Source: Adenanthera pavonina | Lineage: Eukaryota > Streptophyta > Magnoliopsida > Fabales > Fabaceae | Direction of reading: 5' to 3' | Assembly: GCA_026686845.1 (NCBI GenBank) | Contig: JAIVEN010000021.1 | Span: 21,718,001 to 21,782,000 of the forward strand | Length of the DNA: 64,000 nucleotides | In this document: positions 23,482 through 36,604 of the stretch, piece by piece | Numbering within the stretch: the first letter of the stretch is position 1 | How the letters are laid out: every line of letters begins with the position of its first letter | Notes under the pieces: model-generated | The model's database searches: none | Told to the model about the DNA's origin: nothing | Seen by the model: only the letters and a program-made list of their open reading frames with translations | Translations under genes and position numbers: made by a program

Positions 23482-23868
23482 TGCATGTTTGATTTTATAT
23501 TTTACAAACATAACCATGATTTTTAATTATAATTTTTTAAAAGATATGTTTAGTTAAATATAGATAAAATGTAAACTGATTTTTTGAAAAATGAAAAGTG
23601 GGTTAAACTGTGGTTTTAGAAAAGGAGGGAAAAAGTTACTTTTCCTTTAACAAAACGTGGGTTTTAAAAAAAGAGAAATAAATTTACTTTATATTATACA
23701 TCTAAAAGTACTTTTAATCCCTATCATCCAAACAGATTTTTTGTCAAACTTACTTTTACAAAAAGAATATCTAAACATAACAACTTCCAACAAACTTACT
23801 TTATCTAAACTTTATTTTTACAAACTTCATTTATCTTAACTTAATTTTACAAAACGGAGAACCAAATG
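23482..23868. mobile_element. MITE-like element, family 2, complete copy
   Basis: About 390 bp. The left end GCATGTTTGATTTTATATTT and the reverse complement of the right end CCATTTGGTTCTCCGTTTTG form imperfect inverted ends. The right ~180 bp (shared phrase 'ACATCTAAAAGTACTTTTAA', then repeated 'TTTACAAACTT') match 28690-28877. It lies left of the Harbinger coding core. Whether it is a Harbinger derivative is not shown: no 3-bp target duplication is certain. Confidence 0.5.
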
Positions 23869-23869
23869 G

Positions 23870-25345
23870 GTTTGGCTGGCAGAAACATGCTTTATGCAAA
23901 AATGAAACGGACTATAAACGAACGTTTTCTTAACACACCGACAACCTTCCTTCTCAGTTTACAAAACCACCGTTAGCTTTATATTATTTTATAAATAAAA
24001 TAAAAGAATGGTACAATGAGCAATAATCTGACCGTTGCAACCTACCCTTATCCTCTTTGCCCAGCGTGAAAGCTTTTTATTTTGTCTCCAGCCTCTGTAC
24101 TTCGTCGCAGAGAAGATCGAACACCGATTCGTAACACACTGAGGCCTCGTTCATTCTGACCATAGCCATTCACGGGTCATTCATCGGCATCTTCAGATCC
24201 TTGTCACTGCCGGCCTTCATCGTTTGCTGCTGCTCATTCTCAAGTGAGGTCCCTTGTTCCTTCGGCCACGTCACACGAAGCTTCGGAAACTTCACCATGG
24301 ACGCCTCCGATGATGATTCCAGTGCACCCACATTCTTATTTGGTTAGATCCATGACTGTGTAGCTTGATCTATGAGGCCCATCATCGGTGTTCTGCATCT
24401 TCGAATTTGTAGATTTGAGCTTCAACGAGTTTGCTTGACCGGTGCTGGTGGCTGTGTGAACGTCACAGTGTGAAAGCTCAAACCCACGAACCACCGAAGA
24501 CTGTGTGCCGCCGGTGAACCCACTGTAAGTCGCTCTTGCCGAGTCCCGATAACAACCCTTCCCTGGTCAGCTAGCATGTTTCACTTGGAAAGCTCCAAAA
24601 CTGATCATTTTCATTTCAGTACTTGCTGCAAATATGAATCTGGCTTCCATGTCTAATGCTCACAGAGGCCATAGTGAAAGTAATATGAAGCAAATCATTA
24701 ATAATTTTTTTCTTATTATTATATGTAATTTATAATCACTAGGGCTAGTACGCCGAAGCCCAACATCTTGGCCAAAATGGATAGTGATGCACACATATCT
24801 TTGGGGGTGGACAAACAAGGGAGACAAAATTTTATATTACACACAGGTGCTAGCGAAGGCTACATTTTTTTGTGGTTGGCGATGAGAGAGGGAGAACTTG
24901 TGGTTGGCGATGAGAGAGGGAGAACTTGTGGTTGGACAGTTTTATTTCTTGGTGTTGCGAGCGTGAGAGGAGTGAAGGAAGAGTTTGGGTTTGTGTTAGA
25001 AGAGCCTAAGCTCTCAAAGTTTTTCCTTGTTTTTCTTGGAGTTTGTTAATTTTTTCTATTATGCCATGTTAGTGTAGAATTCAAAAACATCATGGAGATT
25101 ATGGTAAGTGGGCATGTATTGAGACCTTGTTAGACTCTGAAATTGAGGTCATCACTAGTGAGGGTGCTACTGCATTTACTTGAATATGGTCTTCTTATCA
25201 TTTACTTTCTCTGTTCTTTGTGACTTGGTTCATTGCTCCTAAATGAAACAATGCAGATTGGTTATCTTCATTTTTTAATTCTGGTTATTGTTATAAAGAA
25301 TAACCCCACATGTGAACTTAGTGCATACATTATTTTGGTAATAAG
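23870..25345. other. Upstream region of the Harbinger coding core
   Basis: The stretch 24040-24570 is GC-richer than its surroundings and looks like former leader or exon sequence, but no frame gives a known protein. A short direct duplication of 'GTGGTTGGCGATGAGAGAGG' occurs at about 24872 and 24900. The 93-codon open frame at 24768-25049 has no recognised family. Confidence 0.4.
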
Positions 25346-25357
25346 GTGATATTTATA

Positions 25358-25712
25358 ATGATGAGCACCGGAGAAAAGAAAAAGATTACATGGGATCACA
25401 TTGCAACTGAGCTATTCATCAAATTATGCTTAGAACAATTTGGTAAGAACGAACGCATTGGAGGAAACCTATCAAAGAATGGCTGGAAAGCTGTTATGGC
25501 TGCTTTCAATGAAAAAACGGGCAAAAATTTGACCAAGATGCAATTTAGAAACAAATAGGATAACCTTAAAAAAGAATGGTCTGCATGGTACAAGTTATTT
25601 GCTAATGAAATAGATTTAGGATGGAGTCCAAAGTACAATACTTTTACGGCTCCAGATGATTGGTGGGTGAAGAAAGAAAAGGTATGAAATAATAGTGTAA
25701 TGACATTTTCTA

Positions 25713-25743
<31 letters not shown>

Positions 25744-26416
25744 TTTTCGGATGGATATTAATTTAACTTCATTGCTTACATGCATGCAGGAAAATTCACT
25801 ATATAAGAGATACATGTATAGTGGTCTTCCTTTTTCCAAGGAGTTGACAGCATTGTTCAAGGATTCCGCAGGATCTGGCATACATGCATGGTCACCTAAT
25901 TCAGGTATTATACCAACTGCCATGGAAGAAGAGGATGATGTCTACCATCCTACCGTGGATGGTATTGATCTTGAGGAAGGATCAGGTGATAGTGATGAAA
26001 TCCTTGGTGGAGGGGGTGCAGGAGAAAGTGGGGGGCTTAGTTCAGAGATGCAAAACATAAATTTAACTAGTTATCACAGCACTAATCAAAGCTTAGGCAA
26101 GAGGAAGAGGGAAGGATGTTATCGTGGTCAGCAGAAGAGGAAAGGTGCACCCACACAGGAGATAGCTTCTGCAGTTAGTAGGATTGCAAGTGCGTCTGAG
26201 AAGCGTACAAATATTCTTGCACCACCCGGCACATCAATTGCAAAAGTAGTAGCTGAAATTAAAAGAATCCCAGCTATTAGAAATGATAAAAATTGGCTTC
26301 CTCGATGTGTTGAGCTGATGTCATCATCTGATAGAGCCAGAGAAATATATGTTGCAATGAAAGATGATGAGGAAGCATTGCTTTGTTGGCTACGATATAA
26401 AGTTTATGAGACATAG
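25358..26416 (+). pseudogene. PIF/Harbinger ORF1, Myb/SANT-like DNA-binding protein
   Basis: The accessory protein of plant PIF/Harbinger transposons; it binds element DNA and helps import the transposase into the nucleus. Exon 1 is 25358-25681, intron 25682-25789, exon 2 25790-26416. Exon 1 shows a Myb_DNA-bind_3 domain: the W of ITWDHI near the start, NGWKAVMAAFNEKTG, then NLKKEWSAWYKL. An in-frame TAG at 25556-25558 falls where this family has a conserved Trp (TGG), so a single change breaks it. Exon 2 has an acidic Gly-rich linker, a basic KRKREG patch that may serve nuclear import, and a conserved C-terminal helix region ending YKVYET. The start at 25358 is the first ATG of this frame. 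The gene is otherwise open. Confidence 0.8.
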
Positions 26417-26917
26417 GCTATTATGGCGTCACTGTACCGGATGACTATCATAGAGTGCTTGTTGTATTTATGTAGCTTGGATGTTTCTATGGTTGCTTTT
26501 GTGTTATGACTGATATAGATGACTATCATGTACTAGATGTTGTAGTTATATAGCTTGGATGTATCTATGGTTGCTTTTATGTTGTGACTGCTGTAGATGA
26601 CTCATGTACTGGTTGTTGTAGTTATGTAGCTTGGAGGTTTCTATGGATAACTTTTGTGTTGTGATTGGTGTAGATGACTCATGTACTGGTTGGTGTAGTT
26701 ATGTAACTTGGAGGTTTCTATGGATTACATTTGTGGTATGACTATTGTCTTATATTATCATGTACTGCTTGTTGTAGTTATATAGTTACCACAAAGTTGC
26801 TATAATGACCTTTGTGTTATGACTATCATTTACTGACTATTATCATAAAATATGACTCTTTTCTATGGAAGGATATCATTAATATGATGATTATATTTAA
26901 ACTTACAGGTTTGTAGC

Positions 26918-28193
26918 ATGGATGATGCACGCCGACGAGCAATTTTACATGATGATTTAACAGAGGATGAACAAGTGGCTACATTAATTGACCAGTATAC
27001 GGTAATGTATTTGTGTAAAGAGCCGTGTAGAACTAATGAACAAACAGGCCATTCCTGGGTCCAAGATGTTTTGCATGGTCATCCAGCTCGATGTTATGAG
27101 ATGTTTAGAATGGAAAATCAAGTATTTCATCAATTTTGCTTGGAATTGCGAAATTATGGGCTAAGAGAGACCACATGTATGACCATTGAAGAAATGGTTG
27201 CAATGTTCTTATATATTGTTGGACATGGAGTAGGAAATAGGGTCATTCAAGAAAGGTTTCAACATTCGGGGGAAACAGTGAGTAGAAATTTTCACAAAGT
27301 GTTGAAAGAGTGCATTCGTTTGTCACTAGAATACATAAAGCCACGAGATCCTACATTTCGTGAGGTTCATAGAAAAATTAAAAATCATTACCCATTTTTC
27401 ATTGATGCCATAGAAGCTGTTGATGGTACTCATATCCCGTGTGTGTGCCTTCCCGGGACCAAATCAAATTTATTGGAAGAAAAGGAATTGCAACACAAAA
27501 TGTGATGACTATGTGTGATTGGGACATGTGTTTTATTTTTGTCTTGGCCGGATGGGAGGGTACTGCACATGATGCGCGTATATTCACTCACGCTCTAACA
27601 TCTCCCAGCCTAAATTTCCCATATCCACCTCTAGGTTGGTTTTATCTACCCCTGTATATTTTAGTCTTATGACTTCTTGTTCATTGACATCACAAATATA
27701 TGACAATTTTTTTTATTGTTCATTAGGTAAATATTATTTGGTAGATTCTGGCTATCCAACGCCAACTGGATATCTTGGTCCATATAGACGTGAACGTTAT
27801 CACCTTCCAGATTTTCAACGTTCATCTCGTTTTGTAAACCCTAATGAAGTCTTCAATTATTATCATTCAAGTTTAAAGTGCACAATAGAAAGAACCTTTG
27901 GAGTTTGGAAGAATCGATTCGCGATTTTAGGCAAAATGTCAAACTATCATTTTGATACACAAGTCCAAATTGTTTGTGCAACAATGGCTATACATAACTT
28001 CATTAGAAAGAAATCTATTACTGATTATGATTTCTTGCTTTATGAAGATGGCAACATAAGTATTGAGAACGATGATCACAATCATGCGGGTGAGGGTCCA
28101 AGCACACTTTCAGCTATAGCCTCTTCAACAATGATGGATAGCATTCGTGATTCACTCAGAGGTCAAATAGTACAATACTTGCAACAGAACTAG
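26918..28193 (+). pseudogene. PIF/Harbinger transposase (DDE_4 family), one frameshift
   Basis: The transposase that excises and inserts the element, usually at a 3-bp TTA/TAA target. Seen: an N-terminal helical region, a helix-turn-helix-like segment (IVGHGVGNRVIQERFQHSGE), first catalytic Asp in AVDGTHIP (residue 169), second Asp in GTAHDARIF (27571) and Glu in TIERTFGVWKNRF (27888). An intron at 27635-27726 splits the region before KYYLVDSGYP. The frame breaks inside GTGTGTGTG at 27439-27447, where a change of two bases (one GT unit) would account for the shift; downstream the correct frame is fully open to the stop at 28193. It lies 500 bp after ORF1 on the same strand, the normal Harbinger layout. 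Confidence 0.85.
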
Positions 28194-28395
28194 TCACGCC
28201 GACTGTTTAAATATGTTTGACTAAATTATGAATATTATTGTGGTTAGACAATTTGTAATTAAGGTAGTATATTTATTATATTACACCGTTTAGTTATTTC
28301 AGAAATTATTATTTGTCACTTATAGTTATTTCTGATAATTGAAATTAACTATATTATTATTGTAAACCATACATCATTAAATTAGTTATATAATA

Positions 28396-28656
28396 CTCCT
28401 TGGTCCTATATATATGACTTTTTGTTCTAATTCTAAATATCAGACCCTTTATAATGTACGAGGTTTTTTTTTATTATACATTTTTTAAAAAATACCTCTA
28501 TTCAATAGATTCAAAGAGAAAGAGAGAGAAATTAAATAAGTAGTTTTGGAAAAATTTTGAAATTTTCAGACAAATCGATGTAGTTAATTAGTTTTAATTA
28601 TAATTTTTATTCCGCGTAATTCAGTTAAAAGAGTCTTATCTTAGAATCAGAGGGAG
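28396..28656. mobile_element. Stowaway-like MITE (Tc1/mariner), copy A
   Basis: 261 bp, begins CTCCTTGGTCC and ends TCAGAGGGAG, flanked on both sides by TA (28394-28395 and 28657-28658), the Stowaway target duplication. Inner ends 'ATGACTTTTTGTTCTAATTC' and 'AAAAGAGTCTTATCTTAGAA' are inverted. Related to the copy at 52274-52556. Confidence 0.75.
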
Positions 28657-28689
28657 TAACTTCATTTTATAAAACCTATGTCCTTTTTG

Positions 28690-28877
28690 ATAATTATACA
28701 TCTAAAAGTACTTTTAATTTTTATCATCCAAACATATATCAATTTACCAAACATACTTTTTCAAAAATAATATCCAAACATACTTCATTTTTACAAACTT
28801 ACTTTTATCAAAACTTCATTTTTATAAACTTCATTTTTCTTAACTTCATTTTACAAAACTGCGAACTAAACGGACCC
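28690..28877. mobile_element. MITE-like element, family 2, right half only
   Basis: It shares the right ~180 bp of the copy at 23482-23868 in the same orientation and ends GCGAACTAAACGGACCC. The left half is missing or replaced by the Stowaway-like MITE next to it. Confidence 0.5.
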
Positions 28878-30414
28878 TATAAGAGGCACGAAGAAGAACA
28901 CTAACCCAGACCATATTGAGCGAAGATGAGTACGGCGGAGGAAAATATTCATATACTTACTTATTCTTGTGTGTTTAACATGTTGTTTTGTAATTAAAAA
29001 TTAATACATGGTTCATTTTTATATATTATAAATTTATTTATTAATTATATATTAAAAATATTAACTTTTTAAATATAAAAAAATTTAAAAGTTATATATA
29101 TTAAATTTTAATTTAAAAATAATATAAAAATATATAAAGAAAAGTATATAAGTTTAGTTATACTATTTAAGTAAATCTCATTTTTTCCTCATTTATTCAT
29201 TCATTTATTTTTTTGTAAGTGGAATTCATCTTTTCCATTTTTTAGGTGGTCCCTCTTCTTGCAATTTCTTTTGCCAAAATTAATATTTTTAATTTTAAAT
29301 TTTTTTATCATTTTTCACTAATTAAATTAGCTTTAATTTTTTTAATCTATATTAATTTTAATTAATATCATTTGATATCAATTTTTTTTAGAATAAAAAA
29401 TTAATGATGAGATTTTTTTTTAATTCAATATATTTTAGAACTAAATAAAACGTTTCCATTCTCTGCACAAATGGGGGGAGTAAAATGTAATTACTAACAA
29501 AGAAAGAATTTTAACTTGAAAATTGAGTAGTAAAACTTAAAAACTAAATAGTAATAAAGTCCTACTTCATTTGTTATTAATTTCAGAAATTGATATTAAA
29601 AAATGTGATTCCCCAATTTCAATTTGGCCAACAAAATTTTATTTTAATTTTGTATGAATTTTTATATGAAATATTTTTATATATTTTTTCAGGATTTAAA
29701 TAATTCAAAAAATATAATTTATTTTTGAGAAACAAAGTTTCATTAATATAATTTAATAACAAAATATTTTTATTTTGATGGAATATACAGTCCCACTTGC
29801 AAACTTTATTTTGCATTAATTAGACATAATTTATGCAATAGAATCTAAGAAATTAATTGTACTATTTATGACAACTTGTTAATTTTTAATTGAAAAATAA
29901 CATGAAAATGATATATAAAATATATAAGTTTTTTTATTTATATATATTGATAGCAAAAATAATTTTTGAGTGTCTATATATTATGTTTTAGTTTTCAAAT
30001 TATAACAATAATTTAATAATTAATAAACACCTTTTTTTGATTCATTAATAAAAACTTTTGTTAGGTATTTTTAAATGCAATTTTTAATAGCATTTTTATA
30101 TAACGGTTTTGATTCGAATTGATTTAGGTTAACTTTCTTTCTCAGTAATTTCCTAGTTTCTTTTTTATTTTTTTTATTTTACCATAAAAGTTTTCGTCCC
30201 ATTAATAATTAATAATTTATTACCTAAAGCAGAAAATATTTCTATCGTTTTACAATACTATATTAAATTTGTAAGTTATTTGACACTTTTGTTTTGATTT
30301 CATATTTGATCAAAGGGTTTCTTAACAGACGTAGGTGTGATATACCACAAAACCATATATCTAGGGTACTTTTTACTCTATTTACTGAAAATATTTTAAA
30401 AATCAGGGAAAAGT

Positions 30415-31245
30415 ATACTTTTGGTAATTTAATTTTGAGATGAAACATCCGTTAATTATATTAAGTTTCATATTAAATTTTTAACTTTTAATAGATAATA
30501 AAAAAATTCCTAATTTTTAACACTATCAAATTAAATAATAAAAAATAATAATTTATATATTTAAAAGTCACATAATTAATATTGTTATGTATTAATTAAC
30601 CTAAAATTATAATAAAAATATTTTTAAGACTTAAATAATTATTGCCTTAAAAATATTTTAATATAAGAAATAAAAAATTATAAATTTAAAATAAAAAATT
30701 ATTTTTAGGTTTTAAATATTTATTTTAATAAATTTAAATATTTTAATTATAAAAAAATTAAATATTTAGTTTTTATACTTTATATACTCAAGTTGAATTT
30801 TTTAACGTGTTTCCTCTATCCAAAATAAATAAAAATGATTCATTTTGATGTTATGAATTTAAATGTATTATCAAAATATTCTAAAAATAACTTATTCTAA
30901 GGTAGTAATTATTTAACTTTTTAATTTCTTAAAAATTATTTTAATAATAATTATTTTAAAAAAATTTAACTTTTTTTATTTATGTAAGGTAGTAATTATT
31001 TATTTTAAGCCTTAAAAATATGTTAAATTATAATTATTATATTAATCAATGCATAATAATAATGTTTGAATAGATTTAAATTAAATTTTCTATTAACTTG
31101 TTTAATCATATTAAATACATGAAGTTTTTAATCACATCTTAAAAATTAAGAGATTACAATGAAACTTTAAAAAGCTAAAAGATTAAAATGAAACTTATTT
31201 GAAAGTTAAGGGTCGAATATATATTTTTATCTAAAAACTATTAAT
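30415..31245. repeat. Large fold-back (inverted repeat) element
   Basis: The left arm (about 30415-30650) and the right arm (about 30985-31245) are reverse complements over roughly 230 bp with moderate divergence. Left: 'TATTTTTAAGACTTAAATAA'; right arm reversed: 'TATTTTTAAGGCTTAAAATA'. The outer ends also pair: 'TATACTTTTGGTAATTTAAT' against 'ATATATTCGACCCTTAACTT' reversed. No coding sequence lies in the loop. Confidence 0.55.
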
Positions 31246-33008
31246 AAATTTATTTATTATTTTAATTTTTTAAATAAGGATTTGTAAGCCCTTAATAACT
31301 TCTTAAAGTCATTATTTCGACTAAATTTCTTCAAGTATAAAATTATATGTTAAATGTATTATGCCAAATTTGAAATCCATATGATGTAGTTAATTATTCA
31401 ATTTTTTTTATTCGTAACTTGATTCTTTATGTTTAGGGTTACTACAAGGTTTATAGCGGAAAAAATTCTACTGATATAATTAAATGTCAGCATAATTCAA
31501 TAATTAGCATTTGATAAGGAAGTTAATTATATATATACATTTTAAGAAAATAGCAAAGTTAGTTTTATAGTAAGAAAACTTAATGTATGAAGTTTAATTT
31601 TTCGCGTGCTTGGTGAATCTTGACTGATTTTTAGATTAGCTTCACCACATAATATATTTTTTATTTTCCTTTTCATTATAATTATCATTTTGGAAACTGA
31701 GAATGAAAAGGTAGTCCACGGCCTTTTTTTTTTAATTGTGTTTTGGCTAAATTGATGGAGATATGGAAGGTTTCCAAAACATTCTTAGTTATTCGAGGAG
31801 TCCCTTGCAAAGAATTAAAGGTTTTACAATAATCAAACATATAAAGGAAGCTTTATAAGGTTTAATTACAAGCAATTTCAAGGAATAAGCTATTTAACAT
31901 GCTAACATGGGGCCTCCATGGCCACCAAACATATCACTAATACAACCTTAGATTTATTATATTACTTAGTCTCCAAGTAATTGAGATGTTACTTAGTGAT
32001 CAAGTAACTAAAGACCATAAACTAAGTGCCATTATATATGAATGAATCTACCAAAAGTTCCTGTGTTATGAATACTTAACTTTTGAAGGCCTAATGTTAA
32101 GAGAAACATTCAAGCATTTACAAGAGTTTAAATTCAAAAACTATTATTAATAAATTTCATAATTTAATATTAAAATATAAAAAAATTATTATTGATTCAT
32201 AATCACATTTTGAATTAAAAATAGTCAAATAATAATAATAATAATATATTATCATATTATTTATTATGTAAATTTATCATTATTATTAATTATGTATTAT
32301 AATAATACTTATATAATAATATAATATAGACAGAAAAAATTTACACTAAAAAATAATATTATTTTATACTAAAAATAATGTCATTTTATTTTAAAAAACT
32401 AAAAAAAATAAAAATACAATCGATTCTACCAGTTCTTTACTGCTTCATAAACAATTTGCATCGAATCATGACTAGTTTTCCATTGGTTGCAGGACTAGCT
32501 GGTCCATTCCTTCGATCCAATAAGACCTAACACAAGTTCTCAATTTAAACGATTAAATCAGTTAATTTGATCTAATTTTGACAACATTAGAAATAAATAA
32601 TTTCCTTATTTATTAGATTGTATCAATCTTCTATATTTTTATATTGATGCCTACATACAGGCTGTCAATTATATCAAATTCTTTTGAGATTGAATAATAG
32701 TGAATTCATTTCTTTCATGCAAGTGAGTTTATGTGTTTCCTTGTGTTCTCCTTTGGAATACAAAATTAATTTATTCAAGGAGTGATTAACCTAAATAGTA
32801 TCTAGAGTTTAGGATCTTGTGGCATTATTCTCAAGGATCCTAACTCAAGATTATCCCTTATTTTTTAGAGTTAAAATCACATTTCTGTTGTATTTTCTGG
32901 ATGTCTTGAGACAAGTTCTTATTGCATTCATATTATAAACTATAACTTTTTAAAAATGCATTTATGCTGGAAATATCTTGTTAAAATTATATATATTATC
33001 TAAACTTG

Positions 33009-33277
33009 ACTGCTCCTTATAAGAAAAAAAAAACTACTTTATACATAATAATAAAGTTATTTAAGGTGATTTAATATCTAGTAAAACACTTTTTTTTTAA
33101 ATTACCCTCAATTAATAGGATATTCCTTTATATTAGATTAACTAATGCTCATTGATTTGATAAGAGGTATTTTGGGAATACTACATTTATTGCAACACTA
33201 ATCTTTTTTTTTCCCTCTTATATTTTGGATCAACTCTTCTATCTGAAATTTGCTTACATTTAATATCGAAGGGAGTA
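33009..33277. mobile_element. Decayed Stowaway-like MITE
   Basis: It begins CTGCTCCTTATAAGAAAAAA and ends GAAGGGAGTATA; a run resembling the classic plant MITE start (CTCC..., TATAAG, A-run, ACTACTTTATACA) is clear. The right inner part 'CCCTCTTATATTTTGGATCA' is inverted to it. The ends are more decayed than in the copies at 28396 and 52274. Confidence 0.45.
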
Positions 33278-36200
33278 TAATTTTTCCCATAGATTCAAAG
33301 AATGCTAATTAAGGTAATCAAGAAGTTCACGAACCATCCATATGACGTTTTCATTGATGAACATGCCTACCAGCAATAATTCTTTTTAATTATTTGGCCA
33401 AATCATTGAATGATAATTAACAGTTAACAAACTTACAAAACTAAAATGCTTGCTATAGCTATGATAATGAGCCAAGTCTTAATAAGCATAAATGTAACGA
33501 TCAAAGACGTGCTTTGTCAAAAAAATAAAAGTCACTTATGCGTTTTAGTAACTAATTAAGCATAAAAAAAAAAGAGTCCAAGAAGAAATGAAAGCTCATG
33601 ATTTGCTAACTCTGGAATAGTTTTTTTCTAATTTTTGAATTAAGTCATTTGGTGTCCAAAAACTACGCTAGATCTCATCTATATACTTCAAATCGAATTG
33701 TGTGAGACCATTGACAAAATCAAATGTTCAAATTAATTTGAGGTCTTATTTTATTTGAAGATTGAACTCTGTATTCCTTGGTTGCTTTTTGATTAATACA
33801 TGATTTGTCATAATCCCCAATACTTAGATATTAATTACTTGTCAAATAAAATATATTCGTACATTGAATAACACGAAAAAAGACACTAAATAAGTTATTA
33901 GTTAGATATATATATTCATGCATGTGAGGGAAATGTTTTGAGGCCAGTTCATACGAAGCAAAGAAATAAAATCATAACCATCATTTTTTTCATAGAACCA
34001 TAACTATCATTTTATTTAGGACTTTATATGGAGCTATCTTTTAGCTATTTGGTTTTTTTTTTTGAAGTATCAAACCACTTGGATATATCCGGTAATCATA
34101 TTAAGCTTCAATTACTTTGAATTAGGTCAGGTTGAACTATAAAAGTGGCAAAAGCTTTTTCAATGAATATTTAATATAATTACACAACTCAAATTTAAAA
34201 TTATAAGTTAAATTAACAAAACCCTCTATCAGACGAGGTTGGTATTTGGGGTGATGATTTTGGTGATATAAATATAATTAGTGTATTTACATAAATTTAA
34301 TCTTTCTTTCTAGGGTTTTATTGAGATTCGAAATTGAATATATAGCTGCATCCTAATAAGGGAGTGGCGACATCTCGTTTCAAAATACACACACCCACAC
34401 ATACACATACAGCTGCATTATTTTAAGACATAAGCTAGTATAATCATCATTAATAATGCTATTTTAACAAATTATAACGAGAGGATATGAATATATACTA
34501 GATATTATTTTAATATTATCGAAAATAAAATTGGGTTTTGATATAAAAAAATAAAAATATTTTATTTTTGATATCAAATTTGGAAAATTTTTTTATCATG
34601 AGTTAGAAATTTTCTATTTTTACTTACGAATATTTTATTATAACTTGGTACTAAAAAATTCTATAATGAGTTAAAAATTTTCAATCCCAACTTGAAAAAA
34701 TTCTATCCTGGCCCTAAAAGAAATTGAACTTTGTGGTATAGTGAAATAGAATGCATTATGTTGAATTGAAGTACAAATTTTTGCTACAATAATACAGGCC
34801 AGACCGAAAAAAAAAACAAAAAGATTGATAGAATAATGGAGGGAGGGTCATGTGATGCAGAATTTCCCTGAAATAAAAGGGGTTTAGTCAGTCAATGACT
34901 CCATAAAATCAAACAAAAAGAAAACAGAACAAAAGTCAAAAGCCCCCAATGTCCATTCCTCAATGTCTGTCGATTTGGTCCCTTTCTGTGTTCTTCCGCA
35001 ACTCAATTAAAAAATATTTTTTCATTAAAAAAAAATTATTTAATTCAAACGGTAATCAATTACTACCATAAACAAAATTAATATAATCTTCAATGCAATT
35101 CTTCAATATTAATCTAAAATTTATAATAAAATATCTTTTTCACAAATCACTCAGTACAGTTTAATATATTCAGACACCATACAAAATATAGACAAATTAA
35201 AGCATGTCTAATTATTTAAATAAAGGGGTTAAATATAATTTTAGTGAATTATATAACTAAAATAACTGGTTTTTCAACTTATTTACCATAAATGAAAAAT
35301 CCCTTTGGACCCAATGTGTGCAAGTTGCTTCTGGGGCTTATAATCAATCAGACAAAGTAATCGAATAAAAAAATAGAAAAAGAATAAAACCTTTGACCTC
35401 GTATAATCTCATTGAGGGTTGAAAGTCAAAATATGCCGCATCTAATTTTAGATTCTCCAGATCTGTAGCAAGATCTCCTTCTCAATTAAAAAAAATAAAA
35501 CTACTTAAAATTAGAAAAAAATCTAGGGCAAATTTCAATCAGTGTGGCGTATAATTAATTAGGATAAACGAGAATATGTACAGTTTCGATATCTTTTTTT
35601 TTTCAATATAGATATTTAGCTAGTTTAAGCGTTTAACTATGAAATACTTCGGTATGATCAATTTGAAGTCAAATATAATTATATGTAATAGTTATGACTA
35701 TGAGAGTTGTTAGTATTGTAGTTGCGTATAAAACAAACCCCTAATTTCACTTAAATCAATGTTTTGACCTTATTTATTACCTAAATAAATTAAATGATCA
35801 ACAGTGAGAAAATATCATGCATACCAAATTCAAACATTGTAAATTTGCAACCCAAAAAAAAAAAAAGAAATTCAATCATTAAAGCAATAACCAAAATAAC
35901 TTGTTATTAGTAGGGTTATTTTCCACGCCTTGTTACTATTTGGCTTTCAGCTTTTTATTTCCTGTTTTGGTCCAGTCGTTTCACAAAAAGAAATATAAAA
36001 AGAATAAGCTAAAAAGCAATTTGTTCGTGAACACAACAAAATTCTTAACACAAAGTGTTTATGTCTAAAAAAAAAAGAAAAAGCAGTCAATTCCTAACAA
36101 TGCGTAATTGGGTTAGGCCTGAAATCTGCTACAGTTACAAGAAATGGGCCAAGCTTACAGTTACATTGTGATATTTTTTTTTATATAAATTTGATGTATT

Positions 36201-36604
36201 TATATTTTTATATAACAAAGGAAAGAACAATTGTACAGTTATGTAGTTCACCAATTCATACAAACCCTAATTTGTGATGCCACGATTTGTCATTTTCTCT
36301 CCAACTCGACCGACGATCCCTCTCTTGTTTCACTGACATCTTATCTTTAATTCATATTAGACTTTGTTTGTTATGCTTACAGGAAATTTTTTTTTTCATA
36401 TGATACAAGGATCGAGATCTATAATACCTATTATATATTTTTGTCATAATTATTCAAATATAATCAATATGGGGGTCACTTGATAACCTTTTAGGAAGTA
36501 TACCTTTTAATATTTATCTTTATTTGTTTTTTATGCAAGAATTAATTAAGGGGAAAATGTAATTATGGTATCCTCACATTGATCTCATAACTTTAATTCA
36601 AAAT

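Larger units (their letters stand above)
25358..28193 (+). mobile_element. PIF/Harbinger DNA transposon, coding core
   Basis: ORF1 (Myb/SANT-like) and ORF2 (DDE transposase) in tandem define the superfamily. The element ends were not fixed. GGGTCCGTTTAGTTCG (reverse strand, ending near 28877) resembles a Harbinger-type end but belongs to a segment that also occurs as a separate MITE-like copy at 23482. The two visible lesions (one stop, one dinucleotide slip) suggest a young element. Confidence 0.75.
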
